NCBI GenBank assembly: GCA_003152015.1
Contig: PLZF01000050.1
Location: forward strand, 268 to 45,658
Direction: 5' to 3'
Origin: Acidimicrobiaceae bacterium
Lineage (GTDB): Bacteria; Actinomycetota; Acidimicrobiia; Acidimicrobiales; RAAP-2
Length of the DNA: 45,391 nt
Part shown: piece by piece, positions 1-8,580 of the stretch
How positions within the stretch are numbered: position 1 is the stretch's first letter
How the letters are laid out: every line of letters begins with the position of its first letter
The notes under the pieces: model-generated
Databases searched by the model: none
Seen by the model: the letters and a program-made list of their open reading frames with translations, nothing else
Told to the model about the DNA's origin: nothing
Position numbers and translations under genes: made by a program

Positions 1-415
1 CGTCGGGACGATCGACCTTGTTGACCACTAACACCACCGGCAGTCGTGCCTGAAGGGCTTTGCGGAGGACGAATCGGGTCTGGGGGAGGGGTCCTTCGGA
101 CGCGTCGACCAGGAGCAATACCCCGTCGACCATTGTCAATCCGCGTTCCACTTCGCCGCCGAAGTCGGCGTGACCCGGCGTGTCGATAATGTTGATCTTC
201 ACCCCGCCATGGAGCACCGCAGTGTTCTTGGCCAGGATTGTGATGCCCTTTTCGCGCTCGAGATCACCGGAGTCCATGACCCGTTCGTTGACCGGCTGAT
301 TGGCCCGGAAGGCACCGGACTGCCAGAGCATGGCATCGACCAGCGTCGTCTTCCCATGGTCGACGTGGGCCACGATGGCCACATTGCGGATGTCATCACG
401 GGTCTGCATAGGCAT
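1..415 (-). CDS. typA: Ribosome-associated GTPase TypA/BipA, N-terminal part (cut by window edge)
   Basis: This is the N-terminal ~138 residues of a translational GTPase; the gene runs off the left edge. Visible motifs are the P-loop [10 protein letters not shown], the switch region [14 protein letters not shown], the G3 box [14 protein letters not shown] and the G4 box NKVD. The combination [15 protein letters not shown] is characteristic of TypA/BipA rather than LepA or EF-G. The family binds the ribosome and acts in stress adaptation and 50S assembly. Two in-frame ATGs, at 415 and 409, are possible starts. No Shine-Dalgarno is visible, but TATCCT on the minus strand lies about 9 bases before the first ATG, so a leaderless message is possible. 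The family call is secure; the start is not. Confidence 0.93.
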   Translation of the reverse strand, partial: MPMQTRDDIRNVAIVAHVDHGKTTLVDAMLWQSGAFRANQPVNERVMDSGDLEREKGITILAKNTAVLHGGVKINIIDTPGHADFGGEVERGLTMVDGVLLLVDASEGPLPQTRFVLRKALQARLPVVLVVNKVDRPD

Positions 416-521
416 AAGGAGAGCAGGATACTCTCGCTGGCTAGGGGCACCGACCGGCTGTCGGCCGGGACCGACTGCCGCCGACAGGGGCGCTACCGCC
501 GTCGACCCAGTGATCCGGCGG

Positions 522-1685
522 TCAATACGACTTGGGCAGGCCCAATGAGTGCTGAGCCACGAAATTCAGGATCATCTCGCGGCTGACGGGAGCAATTCGA
601 AGAAGTCGGGCCATGCCCCACAGGTCGGCGAGCCCGTACTCGGACGACATGCCGTTGCCTCCGTGGGTCTGAATTGACTGATCGAGCGCGGCCAGAGTGG
701 CCTCGGCCGCCGCGTACTTGGCCATGTTGGCCACCTCGCCCGCCGCCGGGGAGTCGCCGTCGAAGTCACAGAGCCACGCAGCCTTGTCGGTCATCACCCG
801 GGCCAGTTCGACCTCGATCTTGGCCTTGGCCAGCGGGTGGGAGATGCCCTGATGGCGCCCGATGGGTGTTCCCCACACCTCTCGCTCACGGGCGTAGGTG
901 GACGCCTTGTCCAACACATAGCGGCTGATGCCATTGGCCATGGATGCCGACAGGATGCGTTCCGGATTGAGGCCGAAGAAGACCTGGCGCAGCCCTTCGC
1001 CCTCCGCCCCGATGAGCCGGTCCTCCTCGACCTCGACATTGTCGAAGAACAAGGTGAACTGCTTCTCCGGCGCGGTGATCTCCACCGGGAGGACCTGCTT
1101 CTCGAGTCCTGGTGTATCGGTGTCCACTACGAACAGGGACATCCGTCCCCGACCGGTGTCGGGGTCCACGCCCGATCGGGTGACTACCAGAATCGCCTCG
1201 GCTTCGTCTACCCCCGAGATGTAGTACTTCGTCCCGTTGAGCCGGTAGATGTCCCCGTCTTTGGCGGCGGTGAGTGACAGGTTGTGCGAGTTGGAACCGG
1301 CATCGGGCTCGGTGATGGCGAAGGCCATCTTCAGCTCGCCGGTGGCGAAGCGGGGGAGCCAGCGCTGCTTTTGGGCGTCAGTCCCGAATTTGGCGATGAT
1401 GGTGGCGCAGATGGCCGGCGATACCACCATGATCAAGAGTGGGCAGCCGGCGGCGGCCAATTCCTCGGCCACCAGAGCCAGCTCAGTGATGCCGCCCCCG
1501 CCACCGCCGTACTCCTCGGGCACGCTGACCCCGAGGAACCCGGGCTCGGCCATGGCGTTCCACAGCTCTTCGGTGCGCTCATCGGCCCGGGCCTTGGCCA
1601 CGTAGTACTCGTGTCCGAACTTGGAGGCGATGGCACTGACCGCCTCGCGCAGCATCAGATGCTCGTCGGATTGTTTGAAGTCCAT
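522..1685 (-). CDS. Acyl-CoA dehydrogenase
   Basis: A full-length 387-residue FAD-dependent acyl-CoA dehydrogenase, which oxidises an acyl-CoA to the 2,3-enoyl-CoA and passes electrons to ETF. The order is typical: an N-terminal helical domain, the middle beta domain with [13 protein letters not shown] (flavin/substrate segment, near residue 140), and the C-terminal helical domain with [18 protein letters not shown] near residue 345. The Glu in SSEYG sits where the catalytic base lies in short-chain and isovaleryl-CoA dehydrogenases. AGGAG lies 7 bases before the ATG. It follows the DUF1446 gene by 4 bases and so is the last gene of the carboxylase operon. That context suggests a branched or isoprenoid acyl-CoA substrate (AtuD-like), which is inference. 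Substrate specificity cannot be read from sequence. Confidence 0.93.
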   Translation of the reverse strand: MDFKQSDEHLMLREAVSAIASKFGHEYYVAKARADERTEELWNAMAEPGFLGVSVPEEYGGGGGGITELALVAEELAAAGCPLLIMVVSPAICATIIAKFGTDAQKQRWLPRFATGELKMAFAITEPDAGSNSHNLSLTAAKDGDIYRLNGTKYYISGVDEAEAILVVTRSGVDPDTGRGRMSLFVVDTDTPGLEKQVLPVEITAPEKQFTLFFDNVEVEEDRLIGAEGEGLRQVFFGLNPERILSASMANGISRYVLDKASTYAREREVWGTPIGRHQGISHPLAKAKIEVELARVMTDKAAWLCDFDGDSPAAGEVANMAKYAAAEATLAALDQSIQTHGGNGMSSEYGLADLWGMARLLRIAPVSREMILNFVAQHSLGLPKSY

Positions 1686-1689
1686 GGTG

Positions 1690-3488
1690 CTACTCCTTTG
1701 GCCGTTCAGGGGGATCAGCGCGATCAGGCAGGAGGCTGACCGGGATGTCGACCAGCCGGCTCCGAAGGTACTCGCCCAGGCTCTTGGCCTGAGGGTCGGG
1801 GCGAGTAGATGAGGCTACCCCTTCCCCCAACAGGCCCACCACCACGAAGTTGATGGCACGCAGCTTGGGAAACCCGAATCGCTGGACGAGGAGATCATCG
1901 GCTTCGGGTAGCAGGCTCCGGAACCGGTCGACGGTCAGGAAGGCATCCAACCATGCCCACCCGGCATCGGATCGAGCCCACAATCCCACGGTGGCGTTGC
2001 CCCCTTTGTCACCCGAATGAGCCCCGATGATGGTCCCTAAGGGCAGGTGCTCGGTGGGACCGGCCGCGGGCACAGCGGCCGGGGTCGCCTCCTCGTCAAC
2101 CGGATCGGACTCGCCGGTGACAAGATAGGCCGTGTGGGGAACCGCCACCCGCCGGCCGCCGGTGTGGACCACCTCGGGAATCACCAGATCGGCCGGAACC
2201 AAGGTCCGCCAATAGACACCGTAGGTGGAACCTGCCGTGGGAAGTGAGGTCAAGTGGAGCCCGGGATACCCGGCCAGGGCCAACTCGGTGGCGGCATCGG
2301 AGAACGCCCGCCCCACCCGGTCCCCATCGGCATCCTTCACGGTGATCCGTAACTGGGCCGCCGCCTCGGCGTTGATGGGAGCATCAGGCTTGTCGGTGCG
2401 AATGAGCCGGGTGTCGTACTCGGCGAAGCTCTCGGGTCCGCCCAGCTTCGCGTCCAGGGCGGCCAGGGTGAGCTTGGCCTTGGCTTCGATGTCCAACCCG
2501 GTGAGGACGAAGGTCATGGTATTGCGCCACCCGCCCAACAGGTTGAGGCAGACCTTGATGCGCTCGGGGGCGGGCCGTCCCCTGATCCACGAGATCCGTA
2601 CCCGGTCGTCACCGGCGGCGGCCAAGTCCAAGGTGTCGAATCGGGCCACCACATCGGTATTGGGATACTCGGGCCCGGCGATCTCATAGAGCAGCTGGGC
2701 GGTGACCGTGCCGATCGACACTTCGCCACCGGTGCCCGGGTGCTTGGTGATGACCGACGAGCCGTCCTCGGCGACTTCGGCGATGGGAAAGCCCGGGTGC
2801 TCGAGCCCAGGGACCTCGGTGAAGAAGGCGTAGTTGCCCCCGGTGGCCTGAGGCCCGCACTCGATCACGTGACCGGCTGCCACCGCCCCGGCCAGTCAGT
2901 CCCAGTCGGTGGGGGACCATCCGTGGTGCCAGGCGGCCGGGCCCACCACCAGCGACGCGTCGGTGATCCGGGGACAGATGACCACGTCGGCACCGTTGGA
3001 CAGCGCCTCCAAGATGGGCCAGGCCCCGAGGTAGGCGTTCGCCGTGACCACCTTGCCGGTGGCTTCGGCCAGGAGTTGACCGGTGTCGAGGTGACTGAGC
3101 GGGTGCCCGTGGCGTTGCAACTCGTCGATACGCGGCATGAGGTCATCGTCTTCGACGTGGGCCACCGACACCGAGAGCCCGAGCCGGTCCGAGAGGAGCC
3201 GGACCTGTTCGGCCAGCCGGCTGGATTGAGGCCACCGGCGTTGGTGACCACCTTGATGCCGCGATCCGAACAGGTACCGAGCACCGCCTCCATTTGGGAG
3301 AGAAAGGTGCGAGCCCAACCCTTGGAGGCGTCGCGTTGGCGACTCTTCCACAGGATGAGCATGGTCAGTTCGGCCAGCCAGTCGCCGGTGAGGAAATCGA
3401 TGGGCCCACCGTCGACCATCTCTGTGGCCGCGGACAGACGATCGCCGTAGAACCCCGAACAGTTGGCGATGCGCAGCGGTGCGGTCAC
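1690..3488 (-). pseudogene. AtuA-like DUF1446 protein, interrupted by a frameshift and an in-frame TGA
   Basis: Three stretches together make one DUF1446 (acyclic terpene utilisation AtuA family) protein of about 600 residues. The N-terminus starts at a GTG at 3488, overlapping the upstream stop by 4 bases. It carries IANCSGFYGDRLSAA and VVTNAGGLNPAG, then loses frame at about 3215-3218, where GGCCTGG appears to have lost one C. The next frame continues with LAEQVRLLSDRLG, DTGQLLAEATG and RITDASLVVGPAAWHHGW to a TGA at 2896-2898. The same frame carries on with LAGAVAAGHVIECGPQATGG to 1690. The reading frame elsewhere is intact and third-position GC stays high, so the decay is recent or the changes are sequencing errors. 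The family's biochemistry is poorly defined; AtuA is needed for citronellol/geraniol use in Pseudomonas. A GTG at 2883 could restart the C-terminal half. Confidence 0.85.
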
Positions 3489-5542
3489 GATTCAGAGTCT
3501 TCCATCACCATCGTCACCATCATCACCACCAGCACCTGCCCGGTCTCGACCTGATCGCCCACCGATACATCGACTTCACTGACCGTGCCGGCGGCGGAGG
3601 CGTGAATGGCATGCTCCATCTTCATGGCTTCGAGCACGACCAGCAGCTGTCCCGGCTCCACCTCGTCCCCTACGGCCACCGCCACTCGGACCACCCCACC
3701 CGGCATCGGCGCCAGTGAGGATCCCGGAGCCACCTGACTGCCGGGGATGGGGAACCGCTCGTGCTCGACCAACACCGATGACCCGTCGCTTCCGTCCACG
3801 TAGGTGGTCCTACCCACCCGCTCGAGGCGGTACCGACGGGTGATGTTCTCGACGGTGAGGGCGACCATCCCCGGCTCCGCCGACACGACCCGTACGTCGA
3901 CCGGAGTGCCGTCGATCTCGACCTGGTCCAGTCGCTGCCCCGAGCGATCGAACCGATCGAACCGATAGCCGACGGCGACCACGCCGTGGTGGGAATCGAA
4001 GGTGGAGACCTGCAACGCCGAGGGGCTGTTCCGGAAGCCGGTGGGGATGTGGGGTTGTACACGGGCCTGCGACCGGCGCTGGGCCTGGGCACCGAGGGCG
4101 GCAGCCAGCGCGTGCCGTTCGGTCGCCGCCCGGTCGGCCAGGGGCTCGGCCAGGGTGCCGAGCCCAACACGATCGAGAAAGCCGGTGTCGGTGTCCCCTC
4201 GTCGGAAGCCGGCGTGGCGAAGGGTCCGGACCAGAAGGTCTCGGTTGGTGGCCACCCCGTGGATCCGGGACCCGTCCAGCGTGGCGGCCAGAGTTGAGGT
4301 TGCCTCGTCCCGGGTCGGGGCATGGACGATGACCTTGGCCAACATCGGGTCGTAGTGGGGGCTGACCACGCTTCCCAACTCGACCCCGCTCTCGATTCGG
4401 ACCCCGCTCTGTGGGCCGCCGATCGGGATCTCGAAACGATGGAGGGTGCCGGTGGAAGGGAGCCACCCCGAGGCGGGGTCCTCGGCGTAGAGACGGGCCT
4501 CGATGGCATGGCCGACCGGGCCGGCATCCACGGCGGCGTGGACCTCGGGGGGCAATGCCGCACCTGAGGCGATGAGCAACTGCAAGCGTACCAGGTCGAG
4601 GCCGGTGATCGCCTCGGTGACCGGGTGCTCTACCTGCAACCGGGTGTTCATCTCGAGGAAGTACGGATCGCCGTGTTCATCGAGCACGAACTCGACGGTG
4701 CCGGCATTTTCGTATCCGACCGCCCGCGACGCCGACAACGCCGCCTCGATGAGGCGGGCACGCAATTCGGCGGTGACCACCGGGGAGGGCGCCTCCTCGA
4801 TGATCTTTTGGTGCCGCCGTTGAATGCTGCACTCGCGCTCGAACAGCGCCACCGTGTCCCCGTAGCGATCGGCCAGCACCTGTACCTCGATATGGCGGGG
4901 ATCCTTCACATACCGCTCGAGGAAGACGGTGTCATCACCGAATGCTGACCGAGCCTCGCGCCGGGCACCGGAGAGGGCCTCGGCCAGGTCCTCGGGTCCG
5001 GGGACGATCCGCATGCCGCGTCCACCTCCACCGGCCGACGCTTTGACCAGCAGGGGCCAGCCCAGGGAGTCGACCTCTTCCCCGGTGGGGACGACGTCAC
5101 CAATCACGGTGATCGACGGCAGAGTCGGGACACCCGCGGTCCGCATCAGTTCTTTGGACCCGACCTTGGAGCCCATGGCATCGATGGCGTCGGCCGACGG
5201 GCCCACCCATACCAGGCCGGCCCCGTTCACCGCCCGGGCAGCCGGGCCCGACTCCGACAGAAAGCCGTATCCGGGGTGGACAGCATCGGCGGAGCACCGG
5301 GACGCGGCATCCAGGATGAGATCGATCCGGAGGTAGGTGTCGGCCGGGGAGAAGCCCACCAGTCGGACGGCCAGGTCGGCTTCCGCCACATGAGGGCTGT
5401 CGGCGTCTGCGTCGGAATAGACAGCCACGCAGGTGATGCCCATGGCGTGGGCGGAACGCATGATACGTCTGGCGATCTCGCCGCGGTTGGCGATGAGCAG
5501 GGTACGGATGGGTGTGACGATGTGTGGGATCGGCGGCGTCAT
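3485..5542 (-). CDS. Acyl-CoA carboxylase alpha subunit (biotin carboxylase + BCCP)
   Basis: About 685 residues. It carboxylates its own biotin with ATP and bicarbonate for transfer by the neighbouring carboxyltransferase. In order: a biotin carboxylase N-domain (LLIANRGEIARRIMRSA), the ATP-grasp domain with the glycine-rich loop KASAGGGGRGMRIV and the ERDCS-like FERECSIQRRHQKI, the catalytic FLEMNTRLQVEHPVTE, and a C-terminal biotinyl domain with VLEAMKMEH, whose Lys carries biotin. This matches the MCC/PCC/geranyl-CoA carboxylase alpha class. The frame is open for 41 further codons upstream, but those overlap the carboxyltransferase end and look like shadow sequence, so the ATG at 5542 (13 bases after the upstream stop) is chosen. 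The C-terminus has a short Met/Val repeat before the stop. Which acyl-CoA is used is unknown; AtuF or MccA type is likely from context. Confidence 0.93.
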   Translation of the reverse strand: MTPPIPHIVTPIRTLLIANRGEIARRIMRSAHAMGITCVAVYSDADADSPHVAEADLAVRLVGFSPADTYLRIDLILDAASRCSADAVHPGYGFLSESGPAARAVNGAGLVWVGPSADAIDAMGSKVGSKELMRTAGVPTLPSITVIGDVVPTGEEVDSLGWPLLVKASAGGGGRGMRIVPGPEDLAEALSGARREARSAFGDDTVFLERYVKDPRHIEVQVLADRYGDTVALFERECSIQRRHQKIIEEAPSPVVTAELRARLIEAALSASRAVGYENAGTVEFVLDEHGDPYFLEMNTRLQVEHPVTEAITGLDLVRLQLLIASGAALPPEVHAAVDAGPVGHAIEARLYAEDPASGWLPSTGTLHRFEIPIGGPQSGVRIESGVELGSVVSPHYDPMLAKVIVHAPTRDEATSTLAATLDGSRIHGVATNRDLLVRTLRHAGFRRGDTDTGFLDRVGLGTLAEPLADRAATERHALAAALGAQAQRRSQARVQPHIPTGFRNSPSALQVSTFDSHHGVVAVGYRFDRFDRSGQRLDQVEIDGTPVDVRVVSAEPGMVALTVENITRRYRLERVGRTTYVDGSDGSSVLVEHERFPIPGSQVAPGSSLAPMPGGVVRVAVAVGDEVEPGQLLVVLEAMKMEHAIHASAAGTVSEVDVSVGDQVETGQVLVVMMVTMVMEDSES

Positions 5543-5555
5543 CGGTTCTTCGGTC

Positions 5556-7154
5556 CTACATCCGGAACACGCCGTAGCCACGGGTGCCGGTGATGGGTTG
5601 GTTGTCGATGACCGAAAGGCACATGCCGAGCACGGTCCGGGTGTCGCGGGGGTCGATGATGCCATCGTCGTAGAGGCGGGCGGTCAGGAACAGGGGTAAC
5701 GACTCGGCTTCGATCTGGGCCTCCACCATCTCGCGCATGGCGGCGTCGGCCTCCTCGTCGAACGGGACCCCCTTGGCCGCGGCCGACTGCCGGCCCACGA
5801 TGGAGAGCACCCCGGCCAACTGAGCCGGTCCCATCACCGCCGAGCGGGCGTTGGGCCAGGCGAAGAGGAAGCGGGGGTCGTAGGCGCGGCCGCACATGCC
5901 GTAGTTGCCTGCACCATAGGAGGCTCCGATGTTGACGGTGAGGTGGGGGACCGACGAGTTGGACACCGCATTGATCATCTGAGCCCCGTGCTTGATGATC
6001 CCGGCCTGCTCGTACTCCTTGCCCACCATGTATCCGGTGGTGTTCTGCAGAAAGATGAGCGGGACGTCAATCTGATTCGCCAGCTGAATGAACTGGGTCG
6101 CCTTGTGGGCCTCTTGCGAGAACAGCACGCCCCTGTGGTTGGCCAGAATCCCCACCGGGTACCCGTGGATCGATCCCCATCCGGTGACCAGGCTCGCGCC
6201 GTACAGAGGCTTGAACTCGTCGAACCGGGAACCATCCACCACCCGGGCCAGTACCTCCCGGGGGTCGAAGGGAACCTTGGGGTCCGCCGAGGCGATACCC
6301 AGGAGCTCGTCGGGGTCGTGGACCGGGGGGTCGGCGGGCTGGCTGGGGCCGGCCCCGCGTTTCCGCCAGTTGAGACGGCTGACGATCTGGCGGCCCAATC
6401 GGATGGCGTCGGGCTCGTCGACGGCCAGTGCATCGGCCAGGCCCGAGACCCGGGCGTGCATGGAGGCGCCACCCAATTCCTCGTCGTTCGACTCTTCGCC
6501 GGTTGCCATCTTGACCAGTGGGGGCCCTCCGAGGAACACCTTGGAGCGCTCCTCGATCATGACTATGTAGTCGCTCATGCCGGGGACGTAGGCGCCGCCG
6601 GCGGTGGAGTTGCCGAAGACAAGTGCCACAGTGGGAAGCGTGGCGGCCGACTGCCGGGTGAGGTCCCGGAATGCCCGCCCTCCCGGAATGAACAGCTCGG
6701 CCTGGGAGGGGAGGTCGGCTCCGCCCGACTCCACCAGATTGATGGTGGGAAGGCGGTTGGCCAGGGCGATATCCGAACCCCGGGCACCTTTCTTGAAGGT
6801 GAACGGGTTCATGGCACCACCTCGGACGGTGGGATCGTTGGCCGAGATGAAACACTCGATTCCCTCCACCACCCCGATCCCGGTGATCGACGAGGCACCC
6901 ACCGCGAACTGACTGCCCCACCCTGCCAGTGGGCAGAGCTCCAAAAAGGCGGTGTCCCTATCGAGGAGGAGTTCGATCCGTTCGCGGGCGGGCAGCTTGC
7001 CCCGCTCCCGATGCCGGGCCACGTACCGCTCGCCACCGCCGGCCCGGGCGAGAGCCAGTTGCTCGTCGACCAGGGCCACGGCCGCCTCCAGGGCGGCCCG
7101 ATTGGCCCGGTAGGTGTCCGAGGTCACATCGACGGTGGTGGGGAGGGTGGGCAT
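5556..7154 (-). CDS. Acyl-CoA carboxylase carboxyltransferase (beta) subunit
   Basis: A complete 532-residue carboxyltransferase of the crotonase fold, which moves CO2 from biotin to an acyl-CoA. Both halves are visible: the N-terminal half with RERGKLPARERIELLLD, INLVESGGADLPSQAE and GNSTAGGAYVPGMSDY, and the C-terminal half with GWGSIHGYPVGILANHRG, LQNTTGYMVGKEYEQAGI and IGASYGAGNYGMCGRAYDPR. The GKEYEQAG and GNYGMCGRAY signatures fit methylcrotonyl-CoA and geranyl-CoA carboxylase beta subunits better than propionyl-CoA carboxylase. It is the first gene of the leftward operon, with biotin carboxylase 13 bases downstream. Its start lies 133 bases from the divergent glmU, in a stretch with inverted repeats. 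The assignment to leucine or isoprenoid breakdown is inference. Confidence 0.94.
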   Translation of the reverse strand: MPTLPTTVDVTSDTYRANRAALEAAVALVDEQLALARAGGGERYVARHRERGKLPARERIELLLDRDTAFLELCPLAGWGSQFAVGASSITGIGVVEGIECFISANDPTVRGGAMNPFTFKKGARGSDIALANRLPTINLVESGGADLPSQAELFIPGGRAFRDLTRQSAATLPTVALVFGNSTAGGAYVPGMSDYIVMIEERSKVFLGGPPLVKMATGEESNDEELGGASMHARVSGLADALAVDEPDAIRLGRQIVSRLNWRKRGAGPSQPADPPVHDPDELLGIASADPKVPFDPREVLARVVDGSRFDEFKPLYGASLVTGWGSIHGYPVGILANHRGVLFSQEAHKATQFIQLANQIDVPLIFLQNTTGYMVGKEYEQAGIIKHGAQMINAVSNSSVPHLTVNIGASYGAGNYGMCGRAYDPRFLFAWPNARSAVMGPAQLAGVLSIVGRQSAAAKGVPFDEEADAAMREMVEAQIEAESLPLFLTARLYDDGIIDPRDTRTVLGMCLSVIDNQPITGTRGYGVFRM

Positions 7155-7287
7155 GGTGTTTACCTAGGATGTATGCCGGTGCTGAGGGTATGTGCTGCAT
7201 ACACCCGCCGGACGTGGGAAGAATAGGCCGAATGAACAACGTGGCGTCCAACACGCTGGTACCGATGATGCCTCCGGAGGTTTCCTC
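7155..7287. promoter_or_regulatory. Divergent control region between carboxylase operon and glmU, with inverted repeats
   Basis: This 133-base gap must hold the start signals of both the leftward carboxylase operon and the rightward glmU. It contains TGTATGC at 7170-7176 and its exact complement GCATACA at 7197-7203, with a 20-base spacer. A shorter inverted pair, GTATG at 7188-7192 and CATAC at 7198-7202, overlaps it. Such paired arms right upstream of a catabolic operon are typical of TetR- or GntR-type operators, but no regulator gene is in the window. The GGAGG at 7275-7279 serves glmU. No clear -35/-10 pair could be assigned. Confidence 0.4.
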
Positions 7288-8571
7288 ATGGTGATTCGTA
7301 CATTCCCCCAGTCGTATCCCGACGAGTGGGGCTCCAACGGTGACTCGGAACGGGCAGCGGGAGCGAGGTCGGCGGCGACCACGCCCCGGGCCGGCGGATC
7401 CGCCCGGCACCTCACCGCGGTGGTGCTGGCGGCGGGTGAGGGAACCCGGATGAGGTCGGCCCGGCCCAAGCCGTTGCACCGGTTGTGCGGCCGCCCCATG
7501 GTGCTTCACGTCCTCGATGCCCTGGCCGAACTGTCGGTCACCCGGGTGGTGGTGGTCGTGGGTCATCGGGCGGAATGGGTGACCAAGACACTGATCGAAC
7601 ACGCCCCGACCGGCATGGCCATCGAGTTCGTCGAACAGGTGGAGCAACGGGGCACCGGTGATGCGATGTCGGTGGCGCTCACCGGGCTGCCCGATGACGA
7701 AGGTGATGAAGAGAGCGATGTGGTGGTACTCCCGGGCGACACCCCACTGCTGCGACCGACCACTCTGGCGCGCCTGGTCCGCCACCATCGCGAGTCCGAA
7801 GCGGCGGCCACATTGCTGACGGCAGAGATCGACGAGCCGGCTGGCTACGGGCGGGTGGTTCGGGGTCGCAATGACAGCGTGGCCCGGGTGGTTGAGCAAG
7901 GTGACGCCACCGAAGAGGAACTCGAGGTGAAGGAAGTCAACACTTCGATCTACTGCTTCCGCCGAAGTGTGCTGGCGCCCTCGCTGCGCCGGCTGAGTCC
8001 GGCCAACGCCCAAGGTGAGTACTACCTTACCGACGTGGTGGGGGTCCTCTATGAGGCCGGGCACAACGTGGGCTCCATGGTGGTGGTGGACACCATGGAG
8101 GTGGCCGGGGTCAATGACCGGGCCCAACTGGCCGTGGCCGAAGCGGAGCTCCGAGATCGGATCAACGAGCGATGGATGCGCCGGGGGGTCACCATGTGGG
8201 ATCCGGAACGCACCTATATCGACGCCGATGTGCGCCTGGGGACGGACGTGGTGTTGTTGCCGGGGGTAATCCTGCAGGGGACATGCGAGATTGACGAACA
8301 TGCCGAGATCGGTCCCAACGCTCACCTGGTCGACACCAAGGTGGGGGAGGGTGCGGTGGTGATGGCCAGTGTCTGCCGACGTTCGGTGATCGGGCACGAT
8401 GCCAGGGTGGGACCGTTCGCCGTCCTGGTGGAGGGTTCGGAGGTTGCCGCCGGTTCGGTGGTGGGAGCCACCGGGGCTGTCGGTTCGTCGTCTGGTCTGT
8501 TGTCTGGTCCGGCGACGGGAGCCGGGCCGCCCACCGACGAGCCCACCGACGAGCCGGATTCGGCGCGGTAG
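7288..8571 (+). CDS. glmU: UDP-N-acetylglucosamine pyrophosphorylase GlmU with truncated acetyltransferase domain
   Basis: 427 residues. The N-terminal nucleotidyltransferase makes UDP-GlcNAc from GlcNAc-1-phosphate and UTP, for peptidoglycan. Visible motifs: LAAGEGTRMRSARPKPLHRL (residues 48-66), VLPGDTPLL with the metal-binding Asp, GYGRVVRG and EVNTSIYCF. A left-handed beta-helix starts near residue 290 (YIDADVRLGTDVVLLPGVIL, DEHAEIGPNAHLVD) but ends after about five coils. The later coils that hold the acetyltransferase active site (the lysine and Asn-Tyr-Asp-Gly motifs seen in complete GlmU) are missing and replaced by a Gly/Ser/Pro tail with a TDEP repeat. The family is usually 450-490 residues. 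The ATG at 7288 has GGAGG 8 bases before it; the first 40 residues are a low-complexity extension. prs follows by 9 bases, a classic pairing. Confidence 0.9.
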   Translation: MVIRTFPQSYPDEWGSNGDSERAAGARSAATTPRAGGSARHLTAVVLAAGEGTRMRSARPKPLHRLCGRPMVLHVLDALAELSVTRVVVVVGHRAEWVTKTLIEHAPTGMAIEFVEQVEQRGTGDAMSVALTGLPDDEGDEESDVVVLPGDTPLLRPTTLARLVRHHRESEAAATLLTAEIDEPAGYGRVVRGRNDSVARVVEQGDATEEELEVKEVNTSIYCFRRSVLAPSLRRLSPANAQGEYYLTDVVGVLYEAGHNVGSMVVVDTMEVAGVNDRAQLAVAEAELRDRINERWMRRGVTMWDPERTYIDADVRLGTDVVLLPGVILQGTCEIDEHAEIGPNAHLVDTKVGEGAVVMASVCRRSVIGHDARVGPFAVLVEGSEVAAGSVVGATGAVGSSSGLLSGPATGAGPPTDEPTDEPDSAR

Positions 8572-8580
8572 CGTCGGACC

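Noticed and set aside
2896..2898. In-frame TGA as a selenocysteine codon
   Set aside because: The family does not have a conserved Cys there, no SECIS-like hairpin was seen, and a second disruption sits 320 bases away.
3479..3718. Plus-strand frame with a poly-His run near 3490-3540
   Set aside because: It is the complement of the Met/Val-rich C-terminus of the biotin carboxylase gene.
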